Positions 43,061 through 53,930 are shown, counted from the stretch's first letter. The stretch: 64,000 nt of DNA from Physella acuta (GCF_028476545.1 NW_026731610.1:1104501-1168500), one strand, 5' to 3'. Numbers and translations: made by a program. The notes: a model not told the origin generated them from the sequence alone.

Positions 43061-44220
43061 AGTTGGTGATAGGTTGTTAAGAAAGAGTTGATCTGTAGAG
43101 TGTTAGAGGTTAGGCGTGATGAGAAGCAGTCGTACTTAGATTAGAGTAAAGGATATAGTAAAGCAGTGGCGTAGCTACCGTAAAGCTAGCGTAAGAAAGG
43201 CATAGAGGACCTAGGAAAATAGGGGCCCTTTTCCCTCTTGAAAAAATGAAAACTTTTACATTGAAATTTTAATATGGTTTTAATAAAAATATTTTTTAAA
43301 AGAAAATGGAAATCCAGTTTTTTTTTTTTCTATATTAGAAATAATCAAAAGTTTCAAAAAGGCCCCCAGTCGTTTCTTACTGTACAGGCAGTAGTATTCA
43401 GTGGTTTTGCGGGGTGGGGGGGGGGGGTTCGTTAAGTGCCCATCCGTATTAATAACATTGTCGTACACGCCATTTGGAGAATGGAGAATTAACCTATAAA
43501 TAAACTTGAACTTTGAATCTTTGTGAGAATAGGCATCTGGCATCCGCAAATTTTCAAGCATCGCTACAAACCTCAATTAACTGGGACATTTTCTACCCCA
43601 CCCCCACAAACTTGCATCCCCCCTCTAAACTGTCTGCCCTCCCCGAAATTCCATCCATCCATGATTACAGATTTTTGTTTGTCTGTCTGCCTATCATTTA
43701 TGCATTACTACACTAATCATCCACATCGCCATGGAACATTGGGAAGTTGTTTAGAATACTCCAGATAAACCTCTACTGACCGTGACATTTCCTACCCCAC
43801 CTCCGCATATGAGGAGCTGTGATTCCCCCTCGAAGAGAAGCCAGAAACAAACTCTGGCTCCCATAATGTTTTTTTGTCATTAAATATTTTTATTCCGTTC
43901 GGAAGGCAGCGCCCTGGTAGTAAGGCGGTTCGGTTTGCCACCCCGAGTTTTCCAACAGCTTTCTTAGTACCTGGGGTCAGTTGATTGGACGTCATGCACA
44001 AGGGGTCAGGGTTACTGCTAGTTTGAACTGTCAAACTGCATAAGCAGCTTATGTTTTAAAAACGAAGGGAAAAACAATACGAAATAGCGTGGAATGGTTT
44101 CTATAGAATAAAGATAATCCAACCGCTTTCATACTACTCTTTTTACAAAGCAACCACCAAGTCAAAAATTCAAGAAAATGAATATTTTTTTAACTACGAA
44201 AATTTATTATGGTCGGCTAT
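43061..44220. other. Low-repeat stretch, no gene called
   Basis: Contains a hAT family 4-like left end (CAGTGGCGTAGCTACCG at 43164), a G run at 43418 and C-rich sequence at 43590. A minus-strand frame of 80 codons (43792-44034) has no domain that I recognise and unremarkable composition. Confidence 0.35.
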
Positions 44221-44224
44221 GGGT

Positions 44225-45110
44225 CCCTTAAATGGAGAACGGAGGAGAGAACTAGAAAAATTTACTTAAGAAGCAAACAAGGTTAGCCCTTGAACCATGT
44301 AATAGAAATTTTTTTAACAAGGCTTAAATATATCATGACATTTAATTATATATTAAAATAATTGTTTGCAAACTTCGAGTGCAGCAACATGTCACATAAG
44401 AAGAGAAGCGATAATTTTCATTTATATCTTGTCCCTTGTTTTAAGGGGAGTCAAAATTAAGTTTTCATAAATGAGTACGAGTGGTGGCTTATAATGTAGG
44501 TTTATCTACTTAAGCTTTTCAGCAAGTGTTTTATCTAAAGTTTTTTTTACACCTTTATGAGTCAAAGAATTTTTTTAAAATCCAAGAATTTTCAAGAATA
44601 GATACAACAGGCCCTAAAATGAAAAAAAATGCTTGTAGCTGTTTTGAAGATTAGACAGTTGTTTTTGTATTAACTGTATTACTTTTTACTTTTTTAATTA
44701 AAAAAAAAAATATATTGGTTGTTTCCCCTGTTTGCAGAAAATTTTCAAATGGGAAGCAACTAATACAAATAAACAACTAAGGTGAATCGATGCTATTCGT
44801 CAACAATGCAATGTATTTAATGTTAATAGTTTACAAACAGTGTTTTTTTCGTATGCTATATTTATAACTAACGAGTTTGTTTATTTACAAAATATACATC
44901 AAATCCCCGTACTAATTAGATAATGAAGATCTTCTGTACAGGTAAGTGCGTTGGTTATAAAATTACAAACTGTTTTAGCATACATGTAGTATTATGCATA
45001 CACCATTTATTATGATAGTAAGACGATTCATGCACCAGAGGTTAAAATCCATATTCACCAATGTATTCACATTTCGATTGTTTTTTACTAAAGCTTCTTA
45101 AATATTAAAA
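44225..45110 (+). repeat. E-A-B-C module copy 20 with type-1 tail
   Basis: Hairpin A at 44431. C arms GTTGTTTCCC at 44718 and GGGAAGCAAC at 44751. The tail has ATGAAGATCTTCTGTACAGG followed by TAAGTGCG at about 44926, the best splice-donor match of all copies. Confidence 0.8.
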
Positions 45111-45118
45111 AAAACCAA

Positions 45119-45420
45119 CCGACCCGCGGCGTAGCATACGCTGATATTTTGATGTTTAATTTTCTACTATTCGGTAAATCATAATTCGTGAGTTCGACAC
45201 TACCAATGCTGCGACTGAAAATATTTTGCTTTAAAACACTATCAGTAGCTCGTGGAGGTCAATTATCTTCACCCTCTATTTCCACCCCCCTCCCCCACTC
45301 GCCCCCATGAAAGCAGCCGTCCGTGACGACAGTTAACAGACGACAATGAAAAGATCAAACATAACTTGGTATTACCTCCTCTTAGTTTCACATCGTTTAA
45401 AACTAAATTATCTGCCTAAT
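45119..45420 (+). mobile_element. CGGCGTA-headed element, left end
   Basis: CCGACCCGCGGCGTAGCATA, C runs and AGCAGCCGTCCGTGACGAC. Same site as the copies at 21765 and 42716. Confidence 0.55.
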
Positions 45421-45494
45421 AGCCGTCAATAATTCGGCTTGGATTTTCTGTTTATTATTATTTTTTTACCGATTTCAAACAAAATGGTTAAAAA

Positions 45495-45670
45495 AAATGG
45501 TCTACGACAAGTTCCCAAAAGATCATTGCCCGAATGCTGTTTGCCCGAAGGCCGATTTCCCGAATGGACATTTGCCCGAAAGCGACAAATGCCCGAATGA
45601 ACACTTGCCCGAACGCGACAAATGCCCGAAAGCCACTTGCCCAAAGGACGATTGCCCGAAAAATGATAAT
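45495..45670 (+). mobile_element. Isolated terminus of the 33-bp foldback-like element
   Basis: From GGTCTACGACAAGTTCCC to CCCGAAAAATGATAATATT, about five diverged units. No second terminus lies nearby. It abuts hAT transposase sequence at about 45690. Confidence 0.7.
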
Positions 45671-46172
45671 ATTTTGCTTTAGTAATGCGGAAGTGATTCA
45701 TGTTAATAGTTACGTTGGTTTTATCATGATATTTTTTCAGGTTTTTCGAAAAAAAAAATTTACCGCTCTCCGTGTCTTCAACAAAATGAAGTAATTTTTT
45801 TTCGAAACAATCATCTTCTTCAAGCAAGGCTGGGTTTTCCTTTCCATGCAGTTTTACATTTAATTCTTTTAGTTTCTGTGTGATATTCACCATGAAGTTG
45901 AATTTTTCTATTTGGGATAGACAAGTTAATAGGAAGTACATATAGATAGTAAATAGTGCTTAACTAAATATTCTAATAGAATAGCGAATGTTTATTGTTT
46001 ATGTTCATTATTTAATCGTTCATTACCGAGTGTTGCAGAACAATATTTCTATGAGTTTTGAAAATAAAATAAAATAAAATAAGTATTAAGATTTGTGTGT
46101 GGAACTAAAGAGCCTCATCTCGACATAAAATGAGCAGCATGCGGATCGCGAGCTATAGTTTGCCGACCTCTG
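45665..46172 (-). mobile_element. hAT family 2 fragment with transposase piece
   Basis: The minus strand reads IEKFNFMVNITQKLKELNVK, then LHGKENPALLEEDDCFEKKL and ESGKFF between 45941 and about 45740. This matches the middle of hAT transposases of the GTF2I-repeat type and aligns with 40370-40430. The right end TTTGCCGACCTCTG is at 46172. The fused frame running on into the 33-bp repeats is accidental. Confidence 0.8.
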
Positions 46173-46195
46173 CTCTATGTTTGTCCTGTCAATTT

Positions 46196-46620
46196 GTCCC
46201 TTGATTTCAAAGGATCCAAAATTTAACTTTTTTGCTATAAGAAAACCAATACGTAGTTTAGCGGTGGTTTCAATGCTAAAAAATTCAGCAGGTCATTGAG
46301 CTAAAGTTTTCCTGCATGTTTTAAAGCAAATTAATTTTTCAAAGTTCAAAAAAATATCAAGAATGGACTTTATCCTTCATTGAATCCTAGTACTGCTTGT
46401 GTTTAATTTAAGAATTTAAACTATCATTTACGATTGCACTGTATAATAGTCTTTGTTCTGTAGGGAAAACAATAGCTTTCCCTGTTTACAATGAATTTTA
46501 AAATGGGAATCCACTAAAACAATGAAATATTCTATATAAATCGATACAATTTTTAAGAATTCAATATATTATATATCATTTATTACACAGTTTTATTAAG
46601 CATATTCGTGTTCGTCTGCG
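46196..46620 (+). repeat. A-B-C module copy 21
   Basis: Hairpin A at 46196; C is degenerate. It ends before the TATA-like segment. Confidence 0.7.
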
Positions 46621-46624
46621 TTGT

Positions 46625-46757
46625 CGTCTTCATGTTTTTAATTGTAATTGTAATTGTGATTGTGATTGTGATTGTGATTTTGATTGTGATTAAGACATTT
46701 CATCAAACATTTTTTGTTTATTTACAGAAACCCGGGTATTCTGCGAGCTGTTATATA
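46625..46757 (+). repeat. Block H start with GATTGT microsatellite
   Basis: AATTGT/GATTGT units, then CATTTCATCAAACATTTTT. Cut short by a hAT end at 46758. Confidence 0.65.
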
Positions 46758-46778
46758 GCCGTAGTTTGCCGACCCCTG
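46758..46778 (-). mobile_element. hAT family 2 terminal scrap
   Basis: GCCGTAGTTTGCCGACCCC, followed by the same flank (CTCTTGGTCCGTC) as at 25911. Confidence 0.75.
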
Positions 46779-46801
46779 CTCTTGGTCCGTCTGTTCAATT
46801 T

Positions 46802-46958
46802 GTCCCTTGATTTCAAGGGATCCAAAATTTGAAATTTTTCAACAATGGTATAATATAATAGTCAAGTGGTGGTTTCATTCCCTAAAAAAAAATTAGCAGG
46901 TCATTTAGCTAAAGCTAAATTGAGCTAAAGCTAAATTTAGCTAAAGCTTTCCTTGTCT
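46802..46958 (+). repeat. A-B module copy 22
   Basis: Perfect hairpin A. B has an extra AGCTAAAGCTAAATTG tandem repeat at 46908-46945. Confidence 0.75.
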
Positions 46959-46959
46959 A

Positions 46960-47165
46960 AGTTCTAAGGCAATAATCTGTCCATTTTTGATCATTTTGGA
47001 TTTCTGAATAATCAATTTGCTCTAAAATTAAAAGAAAAAGCATTAGTTCAATGACGTGCTGAAATTTTTAAAGTTGGGAAACTACAGCTTTATCACGTAC
47101 ATTTGTTTTTTTTTCAAAAATTAAAAATGTTGGATCCTTAGAAATCTAAGGACAAGATTAAGGTC
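46960..47165 (-). repeat. Inverted A-B fragment between two direct copies
   Basis: CATTAGTTCAATGACGTGCTG and TTTTGGATTTCTGAATAATC are the reverse complement of block B, and TTGGATCCTTAGAAATCTAAGG of hairpin A. Together with 5490-5590 it is the only clear inverted copy in the window. Confidence 0.8.
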
Positions 47166-47188
47166 TCTTAACAATTCTTATCTCTTTG

Positions 47189-47700
47189 TCCATTGATTTC
47201 AAGGAATCCAAAATTTAAAATTGATCAAGTCAGTACCGTCAATTCTAGTTAAGTGGTGGTAACATTCCTTAAAAAATAATTAGCAGGTCATTTAGCTAAA
47301 GCTGTCCTGCACGTTTTAAAGCAAATTAATTTTTTTAAAATTTTTAAATAAAAACAAAATATCAAAATTATACTTTATCCTTCATTACACCATATTAATA
47401 CTTGTGTTTATTATAAGAATTTAAACTATTCTTTTCAATTGCACTGTATACTAATTTTTGCTCTGCTGCAAACAAAGAATTATTGTTGCTTCCCCTGTTT
47501 TCAATGATTTTTTAAATGGGAAACAACTAACACAAATAAATATTCTATGTAAATCGATACCATTTTTAACAATTCAATAATATATTATATATTATTTATT
47601 ACACAGTGTTGTATTAAGCATATTATATTTATTACTATCGAGTTTGTTTATATGAACGTTTACTTTTACATTCTTGGTCGTCTTCGTTGTCGTCTTAAGT
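47189..47700 (+). repeat. A-B-C module copy 23
   Basis: Hairpin A at 47189 (GTCCATTGATTTCAAGG). C arms GTTGCTTCCC at 47485 and GGGAAACAAC at 47518. Partner of 6122-6620. Confidence 0.8.
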
Positions 47701-48310
47701 TTTTAATTGTAATTGTTATTGTAATTGTGATTGTGATTGTGATTGTGATAAAGACATTTCATCAAACATTTTTTATTAACATAAACCAGGGTATACTGCT
47801 AGCTGTTATATAGCAATATAAAGAAAGTTTAGTGGAGATCACTTCCGCTTTATATTTTCATTTTTATTTTCGCCTGAATCTCGTAACTTTTAGCGTCAGT
47901 TAGCTTATCGCGTTATTAGCTTTTGTATTACGATTTTCATCAACGGATTGCGAGGACTTCATTTATTTACAATAATATTTCTTTCTGACATAGGCCTATA
48001 CATTCATTCCCAAACATATATATTATACTTAATTGCTGAGTTTTGTCTGATGATGTTATTTCTTTGTTTGTTGTCATTTTTTTTTTGTTTATACGCAGTG
48101 GAGATCACTATTGCTTTATTTTTTTAATTTTATTTTTCTTCAAACAAGTAATTCTTAGCATTAGTTAGCTTATCACCTTGTTCGCATTTTTATTACTATT
48201 TTCTTCTTCAGCTTGTGAGGACTGACAATTATTTACAATAATATTTCTTTCTGACATATACTTTTATTCCCAAGCATTTACATTATACTTAAAACATGAC
48301 GCCGCGGATT
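47700..48310 (+). repeat. Block H, copy 3
   Basis: Partner of 6628-7770 without the GC-rich insertion. Confidence 0.7.
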
Positions 48311-48544
48311 GCTGATTTTTGTCTGGTGATGTTTTTTTCTAGTTTGTTTGCATTTTACTTTTTTTTCCTGAAATCGCCACTTTAGTTTTGATGCCGTCCA
48401 AAATCGTAAAGAACCCAATGTCTTGTCTCTATTCCGTCCAGGGGTCTGTCGCAATAAATTTTCCTTCAGCTAATTTTATGTCTCCATGAAATCTAAAATG
48501 GAGAATTTTACACATGTCATGTATCTGTCTAGCTGTTATTCAAT

Positions 48545-48975
48545 GTCTTTTTGTGTGTCGATAACGATGTAGAAAAATGTTGCGACTCTGCCACTGAAAG
48601 CTTGGGTTTCACGATAATGATGTAGGAGTTTTCATCCGTAGATTTTAAAACGTTTCAATCTGTGGCTGGCTCACAACATTCTGAGAGAGCTTCCTTTAAC
48701 AGCTCCATGAGTATATCCAGTGGGGTAGCGAGGTCGGGTGTCACCCGGTGCGGCACTTAATGGTGTTACCCCCCAGAGGCGCAGCGACCCTTCCCGTGGA
48801 TACATTTTCCATTTGCACCCTCAAACTTTTGATTTGCACCCCCCCCCCCACCCTCAAGTTTTTCTCTCTATATTTTGCTTTTTTTGCATTGGTGTCACCC
48901 CCCTAAATGGTGTCACCCGGTGCGGTCCGCACCCACCGCCCCCCCCCTCGCTACGCCTCTGAGTATATCAACGTA
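48545..48975 (-). pseudogene. Unit E2, broken copy interrupted by a MITE
   Basis: The start of E2 (48962-48975) is separated from the rest (48545-48717) by the hAT family 4 MITE. The body shows the same changes as the 7.9-kb copy. Confidence 0.4.
48710..48969 (-). mobile_element. hAT family 4 MITE with 8-bp target duplication
   Basis: The element is 48718-48961 between AGTATATC repeats. It begins CAGTGGGGTAGCGAGG and ends CCTCGCTACGCCTCTG. It holds C runs and two copies of GTGTCACCCGGTGCGG. Confidence 0.95.
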
Positions 48976-49389
48976 CATCTACGAGTTTCTTTTATACAGC
49001 TTTTATTTGCTGATTTGTTTCACTTAAATGTTTAGCAAATTTTTGATCGATCTAAAGGGCGACAAAATTTACGATAAGCAATTCTTTTTTTTTTTTATAT
49101 ATATTTTGTTTGACTTAATTATTTGTGACGGTTAAAGTGCTATGCCACTATCTTACTTTGCCTGTGACCCCCACCAGTTAACCGCATTTATATCCACCCC
49201 CGCCCCCTCAGCCACACTTTTTGTAAGTTATGTCGGCACGCAGATTGCTGTTCATGTGACGTATCGACCAATCAAATCATTGGCTTAACCAACACGTGGA
49301 CACTTAACGTGATACACAAAGGGGAGGACAACCTTAATCGATTTTATTATCTTTTTACTGGCGTTCGCACGCACTGTGTAGGGCCAGTA

Positions 49390-49572
49390 CAGTGTTTCTT
49401 CCAGACTTTTTTTCTCAGGGAGGGGGGAGGCATTTGAAATTTTCTTGGGGAAGGGAAGGGGGCGGGGCGGACACTGGTAAAATATGTTTTCTATATAAAT
49501 TCCATTTCGTTCTGGGGGAGGGGGGGTGGTACACGTTCTTCCGGGTGGGGGGGGGGGGGTCCCGTTAAACAG
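49390..49572 (+). mobile_element. G-rich hAT family 3 copy, right end lost
   Basis: CAGTGTTTCTTCCAGAC at 49390 and several G runs. Same insertion point as 8494. Confidence 0.65.
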
Positions 49573-49604
49573 CTCTTTTAGATGAAAATAAACGAAAATA
49601 TCTT

Positions 49605-49880
49605 GTCTCTTTATCAAGGGATCAAAAATTGAGTTATATGAAAATTTGATAACCAATTTATATAAAGCTATTTCACATCTTTAAAAATTGAGCTTGTCAT
49701 TTATGCAATGCTTTTCTTCACATTTTAGAGCAAATTAATTACTCAGAAATTTAAAACTTATCAAGAATGGACGGAATATATCCTAACAACATATTAATAC
49801 TTATGTTGAATATAACAAATTAAACAATTATCTCGTTTGCATCGTATTATTATTTTTGTTTCTCTTTAGAAAACTTACGT
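49605..49880 (+). repeat. A-B module copy 24
   Basis: GTCTCTTTATCAAGGGATC; block B present. C starts (AGTTGCTTC) at 49883 but is cut by GAAACTCCG, a family-3 hAT end. Confidence 0.7.
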
Positions 49881-49964
49881 TATCAGTTGCTTCGGGGTGA
49901 GATGCCTTAAAGAAACTCCGACTGTCCTGCTAATTAACCTAATTTGACCGCCTGGTCTGAAGAG

Positions 49965-50225
49965 CTAAATGTACCATATGAACTGACCTAATCTACAGTT
50001 GGTGCTGTACCATATGAACTGACCTAATCTACAGTTGGTGCTGTAATATACGAACTGACCTAATCTACAGTTGGTGCTGTCCATGTATTTCTTGGACATA
50101 CAGATCAGGACAACATCAGAGCTCTCCACCGCCTTGGCCATAGCGTCCAGTGTCGAGCCTTTGATGTCGTAGATGTCCATCCAGGTCCGATAACCCGCGG
50201 CTTTCAATGGAAAGGTTCCGGCCAT
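49965..50225 (-). CDS. TIR-domain exon with triplicated 3' end
   Basis: The minus strand opens MAGTFPLKAAGYRTWMDIYD, then IKGSTLDAMAKAVESSDVVL and ICMSKKYMDSTNCRL. The GYRxWMDIxDI...GSTLDAMAxAVExSxVVLxCxSxxYxxSxNCR pattern is typical of invertebrate TIR domains (the BB-loop side through the conserved CxSxxYxxSxxC). TIR domains act in immune and stress signalling, and some cleave NAD. The catalytic-type Glu is not assigned here. The exon probably ends at the donor AG/GTCAGT at 50060. That end, with its donor, is repeated at 50024 and 49988 (unit 36 bp), so three in-frame donors exist. The start is uncertain: ATGGCC in good context at 50225, or an acceptor at about 50201 (CCATTGAAAG). The rest of the gene is not seen. 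Confidence 0.7.
   Translation of the reverse strand: MAGTFPLKAAGYRTWMDIYDIKGSTLDAMAKAVESSDVVLICMSKKYMDSTNCRLGQFVYYSTNCRLGQFIWYSTNCRLGQFIWYI
49972..50080 (-). repeat. 36-bp tandem triplication carrying splice donors
   Basis: The unit AACTGACCTAATCTACAG plus TTGGTGCTGT appears three times at 36-bp spacing. In protein it adds STNCRLGQFIWY-like units. Confidence 0.9.
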
Positions 50226-50229
50226 GTTT

Positions 50230-51285
50230 AAATTGTATGATTTAGATGCATGTGCAAAAACTAGTCCAATTGAATAAAGGAATATTTTACTTTAAGAAAA
50301 TCATTGAAGTAGCAAAAAAAAAGAGTTTGAAAAATAATGTATTCTTTTGTCCAAGGGAAGTAAATATAAAAAATCTAAGGAGCTTATGCAATATGTTTGT
50401 ATTCAAAGGGAAGCAACTGAAAAAAAAAATATATGTCAATCGAAAAATAGTTGCAGAAACACTTTTTAAAATTCTAGTGTTACAATTATTCCCTCCAACT
50501 CAATAGACATGTAATTTACAGCGTCATTTGTCTGTTCGCTTTAGTATTACAGTTTTCATCACCGGCTTGTGAGGACTGATACAGATTTACAATAGTAATA
50601 TTTTTCTTACTTGTAGCCTACTTTCATTCATTTAAGATGGTTTACTTATACATAGATCTAATACAAAATAAAATATAAAAAAAAAAACAAAAAAAAACTG
50701 AAAATGCAAATGTGTAATTAAATGATTATTCAAGGGATTTTTTTTTTCCTCGGCGTGGTGGGTTGAAGGGGGAGGGGATGGAATTTGTGCTTTTAAGTAG
50801 AGCTGAAATAAATTTGGGATTACATACAATTAAAATGATACAAATTTTAAGTAAACGGAAAATTTATGTTATTACAACGAGATACATCAAAGCAAACATT
50901 CTTCTCTTTGAAACATCTATATCTATACAGTCCTCAAACAGTTTTTTTTTAAATTTTAAAATATTTTTATTAATTCAATTGTTTTAAACATTCAAAAAAG
51001 TACTAATTAATTTGTTTGATGGTTTTACACAGCATCCAAGACATAAACATGAATTGCATATTTAGTAATTAAATGGAGAAATTAAAGTGGCCTAAGAACT
51101 AGACTAAAATAAGGTGTGCAAACTCGGTTTCTCTTGACTGCTTAGTTGGTGGCTTTACTGTAGGTAATTGTTTTTTTACTTGAACTGATTGCTTGACTAT
51201 ATGACAGATGACCTGATACCTTTGTTGCTGATATACTTTTAGAGCTTTTAATTTCTTTTAGCGGTTTCGTTATGTATCTTGAAGA
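50230..51285. other. Unassigned AT-rich DNA
   Basis: AAGGGAAGTAAAT and AAAGGGAAGCAACTG at 50353-50413 resemble hairpin C right arms. No gene recognised. A T run is at 50738. Confidence 0.3.
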
Positions 51286-51543
51286 ATATCATTTATTGTT
51301 TCGTCGACTGCCTCTTAAGTTTCTTGATCCCCATCTTTTTGAGACCCTGTTACTATGGAATTTCTGGTCGCTCTTGTCTCCATGGCTTCAGCCTCTATGG
51401 TGGTTTCTGTTACCCTTTCGTTAACTTGCTGTGATGCTGCAGTAGTATGATATGTTTCAGTTTGGCCATCTACTCCAAAGGCATCTTAAGCATACGCGTC
51501 AACTTGTGATGCGCCGTATAGGCAGCAGACTCAGACTTCAGCG
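51286..51543 (-). pseudogene. Thr/Glu-rich exon-like segment (unit E4)
   Basis: In one minus-strand frame: GASQVDAYA, stop, DAFGVDGQTETYHTTAASQQ, VNERVTETTIEAEAMETRAT, RNSIVTGSQKDGDQET, stop, EAVDETINDILQDT, stop. The composition (Thr, Glu, Gln, Asp) and locally higher GC are unlike the surroundings and suggest an acidic tail or stalk exon. Three or more stops show that it is broken in this copy. I see no second copy in the window. Only the frame and composition support it. Confidence 0.35.
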
Positions 51544-51559
51544 ATGTTTTATATTTAAA

Positions 51560-51815
51560 AATTCACAGAAAATAATAAAACTAAATGTTTCCTTAACATT
51601 TTAGCGTCAAAAGATTATTCCAGATCCCAAAAATTATCAAGAAAAGATTTTAACGTCCATTAACCATTTTGTGTTGATTTTAATAAACACAGCAATGACG
51701 TCAGTTTTTATGGCAACATTCTTAGTTTTATCATTAACAAAACAAATAAGATAGTGGTAGCCTCCCTTAGTTACATTTAATGTTTGAATGGTAATTAACT
51801 CAAACATATTGTGGG
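51560..51815. repeat. Array subfamily also at 63463-63690 and 9860-10060
   Basis: CAGCAATGACGTCAGTTTTTATGG, TAAGATAGTGGTAGCC. The first part holds a CRE-like TGACGT. Confidence 0.7.
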
Positions 51816-52080
51816 ACGGCGTGGTCTAAGCTATAGAGCGCTAGGGTGCTAACCCTTGTAGAAAAAAACTCCTAATGGTGCCTAACTCGGCAAATGAAGA
51901 GATGGTGTGGTCAGCACTATGTCCAACATCCTTTACTTCCCCTAACGTGATTTAGGTACCCATCAGAGCTGGGTCGACTCAGAGACGTTCTACATACTTG
52001 AACCTGGATTCGAAGTTTGAACTTTCAAATTAGCATTCGTATGCTATACCATTCGACTGCTCAGTTCCATGAATCAGCGA
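51816..52080 (-). mobile_element. SINE with tRNA-like sequences at both ends, minus orientation
   Basis: The minus strand begins GCAGTCGAATGGTATAGC, then a B-box-like CTTCGAATCCAGG and the known SINE body. At the other end, in plus orientation, is GTGGTCTAAGCTATAGAGCG, which looks like a second A-box head. The copy at 63705-63960 is nearly the same. Confidence 0.65.
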
Positions 52081-52094
52081 GTATTATTCATATA

Positions 52095-52210
52095 TTTTGT
52101 TTAGTTCCGTGTTTCACACTGTTGTTAATCATTTACCGCTTACAATAGCTACATCAACATTTCTGTTACTAATGTTGTCTATATTGAATTGATCTTTATT
52201 GCTTGAGATT
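52095..52210 (-). pseudogene. Unit E1, N-terminal half
   Basis: QFNIDNISNRNVDVAIVSGK, stop, LTTV, stop, NTE. The C-terminal half is missing; the same junction lies at the right edge of the window. Confidence 0.4.
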
Positions 52211-52284
52211 TTTTAAATTTAAAGCTAAACTTGGCCATGTTTGTGGTAAGAACAACAACACAAAAAGTATTTGTATTAACACCA

Positions 52285-52740
52285 ACCTAAGGATGTTTTA
52301 CTATGTTCATGGATTCTACGTTAAGTGGACAATCCAGGGAAATAGTAGAGTAGGTTTCCATAAGAACCATACATGATATGCATAAAAAAATAATTTTGAA
52401 ACAAATCATGTCATTTCATTTTTATAAAATAATTTTATTTGCAAATTCAACGACTAAGTGAGATATACGATATGATCTTGTCCCTTGATTTTCAAGGGAT
52501 CCAAAATTTAATTCTTGCTCATTAAGCAGAGCCATATGTGATTATTCGGTAGTTTCATTTTTAAAATATTTAGCAGGTAATACTTGTAATGTCTTCTATA
52601 CATTTTAAAGAACATTATTTTTTTTTTAAATTCCAAAAATAACCAAAATTGGACAGAATATCACCTTATCACATATTATTAGCTATGTTAAAAGTAATAA
52701 TTTAAGCAATTATTTTCGATTACATTGTATTATTCCTTAT
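52285..52740 (+). repeat. E-A-B module copy 25
   Basis: Partner of 10625-11110. Hairpin A at 52480 with a 5-base loop. C is deleted. Confidence 0.75.
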
Positions 52741-53400
52741 GTCTTCTTGTTTGTTGATATCGATATGGATGAAGAATGGCGTTTCTGCAACTGAGTCATT
52801 GTGTTACACGATAATAATGTAAGAAATTCTATCTATAGATTTAAGACGTTTCGATCTGTGACTGGCTCACAAAGTTCTGAGAGAGGAGCGACCTCCGACA
52901 GCTCCGTAGATAAAGTACGTCTGCAGGTTTGTTTTTTTTTTTTTTTTTGTTTTTTGTTTTTTTAATTTAGTTTTTATTTGCTGATATTATTCACTTATAT
53001 TTTGGGAGATCTTTAATTAGTTCTCAGTCGTTCTGAGGCCGACAAAAACTGCTATGAGCAATTATTTGTCATAAATTTTTTACTTAATTATCTGTAACCC
53101 CATCTTGCCTTTGTCTATTACCCCAGAAGTTACCTCATTATTAATCAGCACGCTCTATCGCTTCATGTATGTTATTTTAGCACCCAGATCGTTGGTCATC
53201 TGACATAGCGGCCAGTCAAACCATTGGCTTGACCAACGAGTGGACACCTAAAGCAGTGTCCAGTCAGGATGGAGGGACTAGCCACGTGGTACACATAGTA
53301 CAGGTGTATATTAAGGAGGGGGGGGGGTTGAATCGCTTTTACTCTCTTCTTACTGGCTTTCACACGCGAGGTATAGGGCCGTCGTCCCTACTCCCTCATG
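52740..53400 (-). repeat. Type-2 tail with E2 and D
   Basis: Partner of 11380-11990. T runs at 52930-52965. Confidence 0.7.
52745..52920 (-). pseudogene. Unit E2, broken copy
   Basis: LSELCEPVTDRNVLNL-like residues are legible; the start is altered by a small insertion. Confidence 0.35.
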
Positions 53401-53880
53401 CTCTTTGCTATTGTATTATTTACTTTGTTATTTTTATTTACTGTAAAACTTATTATCTCATAAAATAATTATCAATGTACCAATTATTTATGAAAACAAA
53501 TAAATGCACATGTAGCATACGCTTGCAGTTAACTGTGTGTTTATTGAGTAACATATAATTTTACTACAGGTCTTAAACTGTGGACATTGGGTTGACCCGA
53601 GTCATCGGACCTGATTATTAATTTTACTTGCCGGCTGTAAACTCTTGCAAGACAAATGGTCATCAGACTTGGCTAATAGCTTTATTATTGCTTGCCGTTA
53701 CTAGCTACTACAACATTATAATACTTTGCTCTGTCCCTGACTTAGTTCACGTGACAGTTGAATCAGATACTTACCGATTACTATTTTACTTTACAATATT
53801 CCCGGTACAGAAGTGGCTCGGTCCCTCCTACTGGTTAAATTTCATTATTTGAATATTTTATCAGTATTACGGTATTATTA
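53400..53880. repeat. Block J, copy 2
   Basis: Partner of 12000-12480, highly similar. Confidence 0.75.
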
Positions 53881-53930
53881 TTTTGACCCTTGACATCATT
53901 ACTCTTTACCTGGTTATAGTTGGCATCATC

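Larger units (their letters stand above)
48410..49360 (-). repeat. Type-2 tail with E2 and D, split by a hAT MITE
   Basis: Collinear with 7790-8460. Confidence 0.7.

Noticed and set aside
43792-44034. 80-codon minus-strand frame
   Set aside because: No recognisable domain, no second copy and no splice or start context of note.
45426-45941. A single 171-residue protein
   Set aside because: It joins a hAT transposase fragment with a translated 33-bp repeat; the two parts are separate elements.
53628-53852. 74-codon plus-strand frame with hydrophobic segments
   Set aside because: The very similar copy at 12.2 kb is not open over the same span and the sequence belongs to repeated block J.
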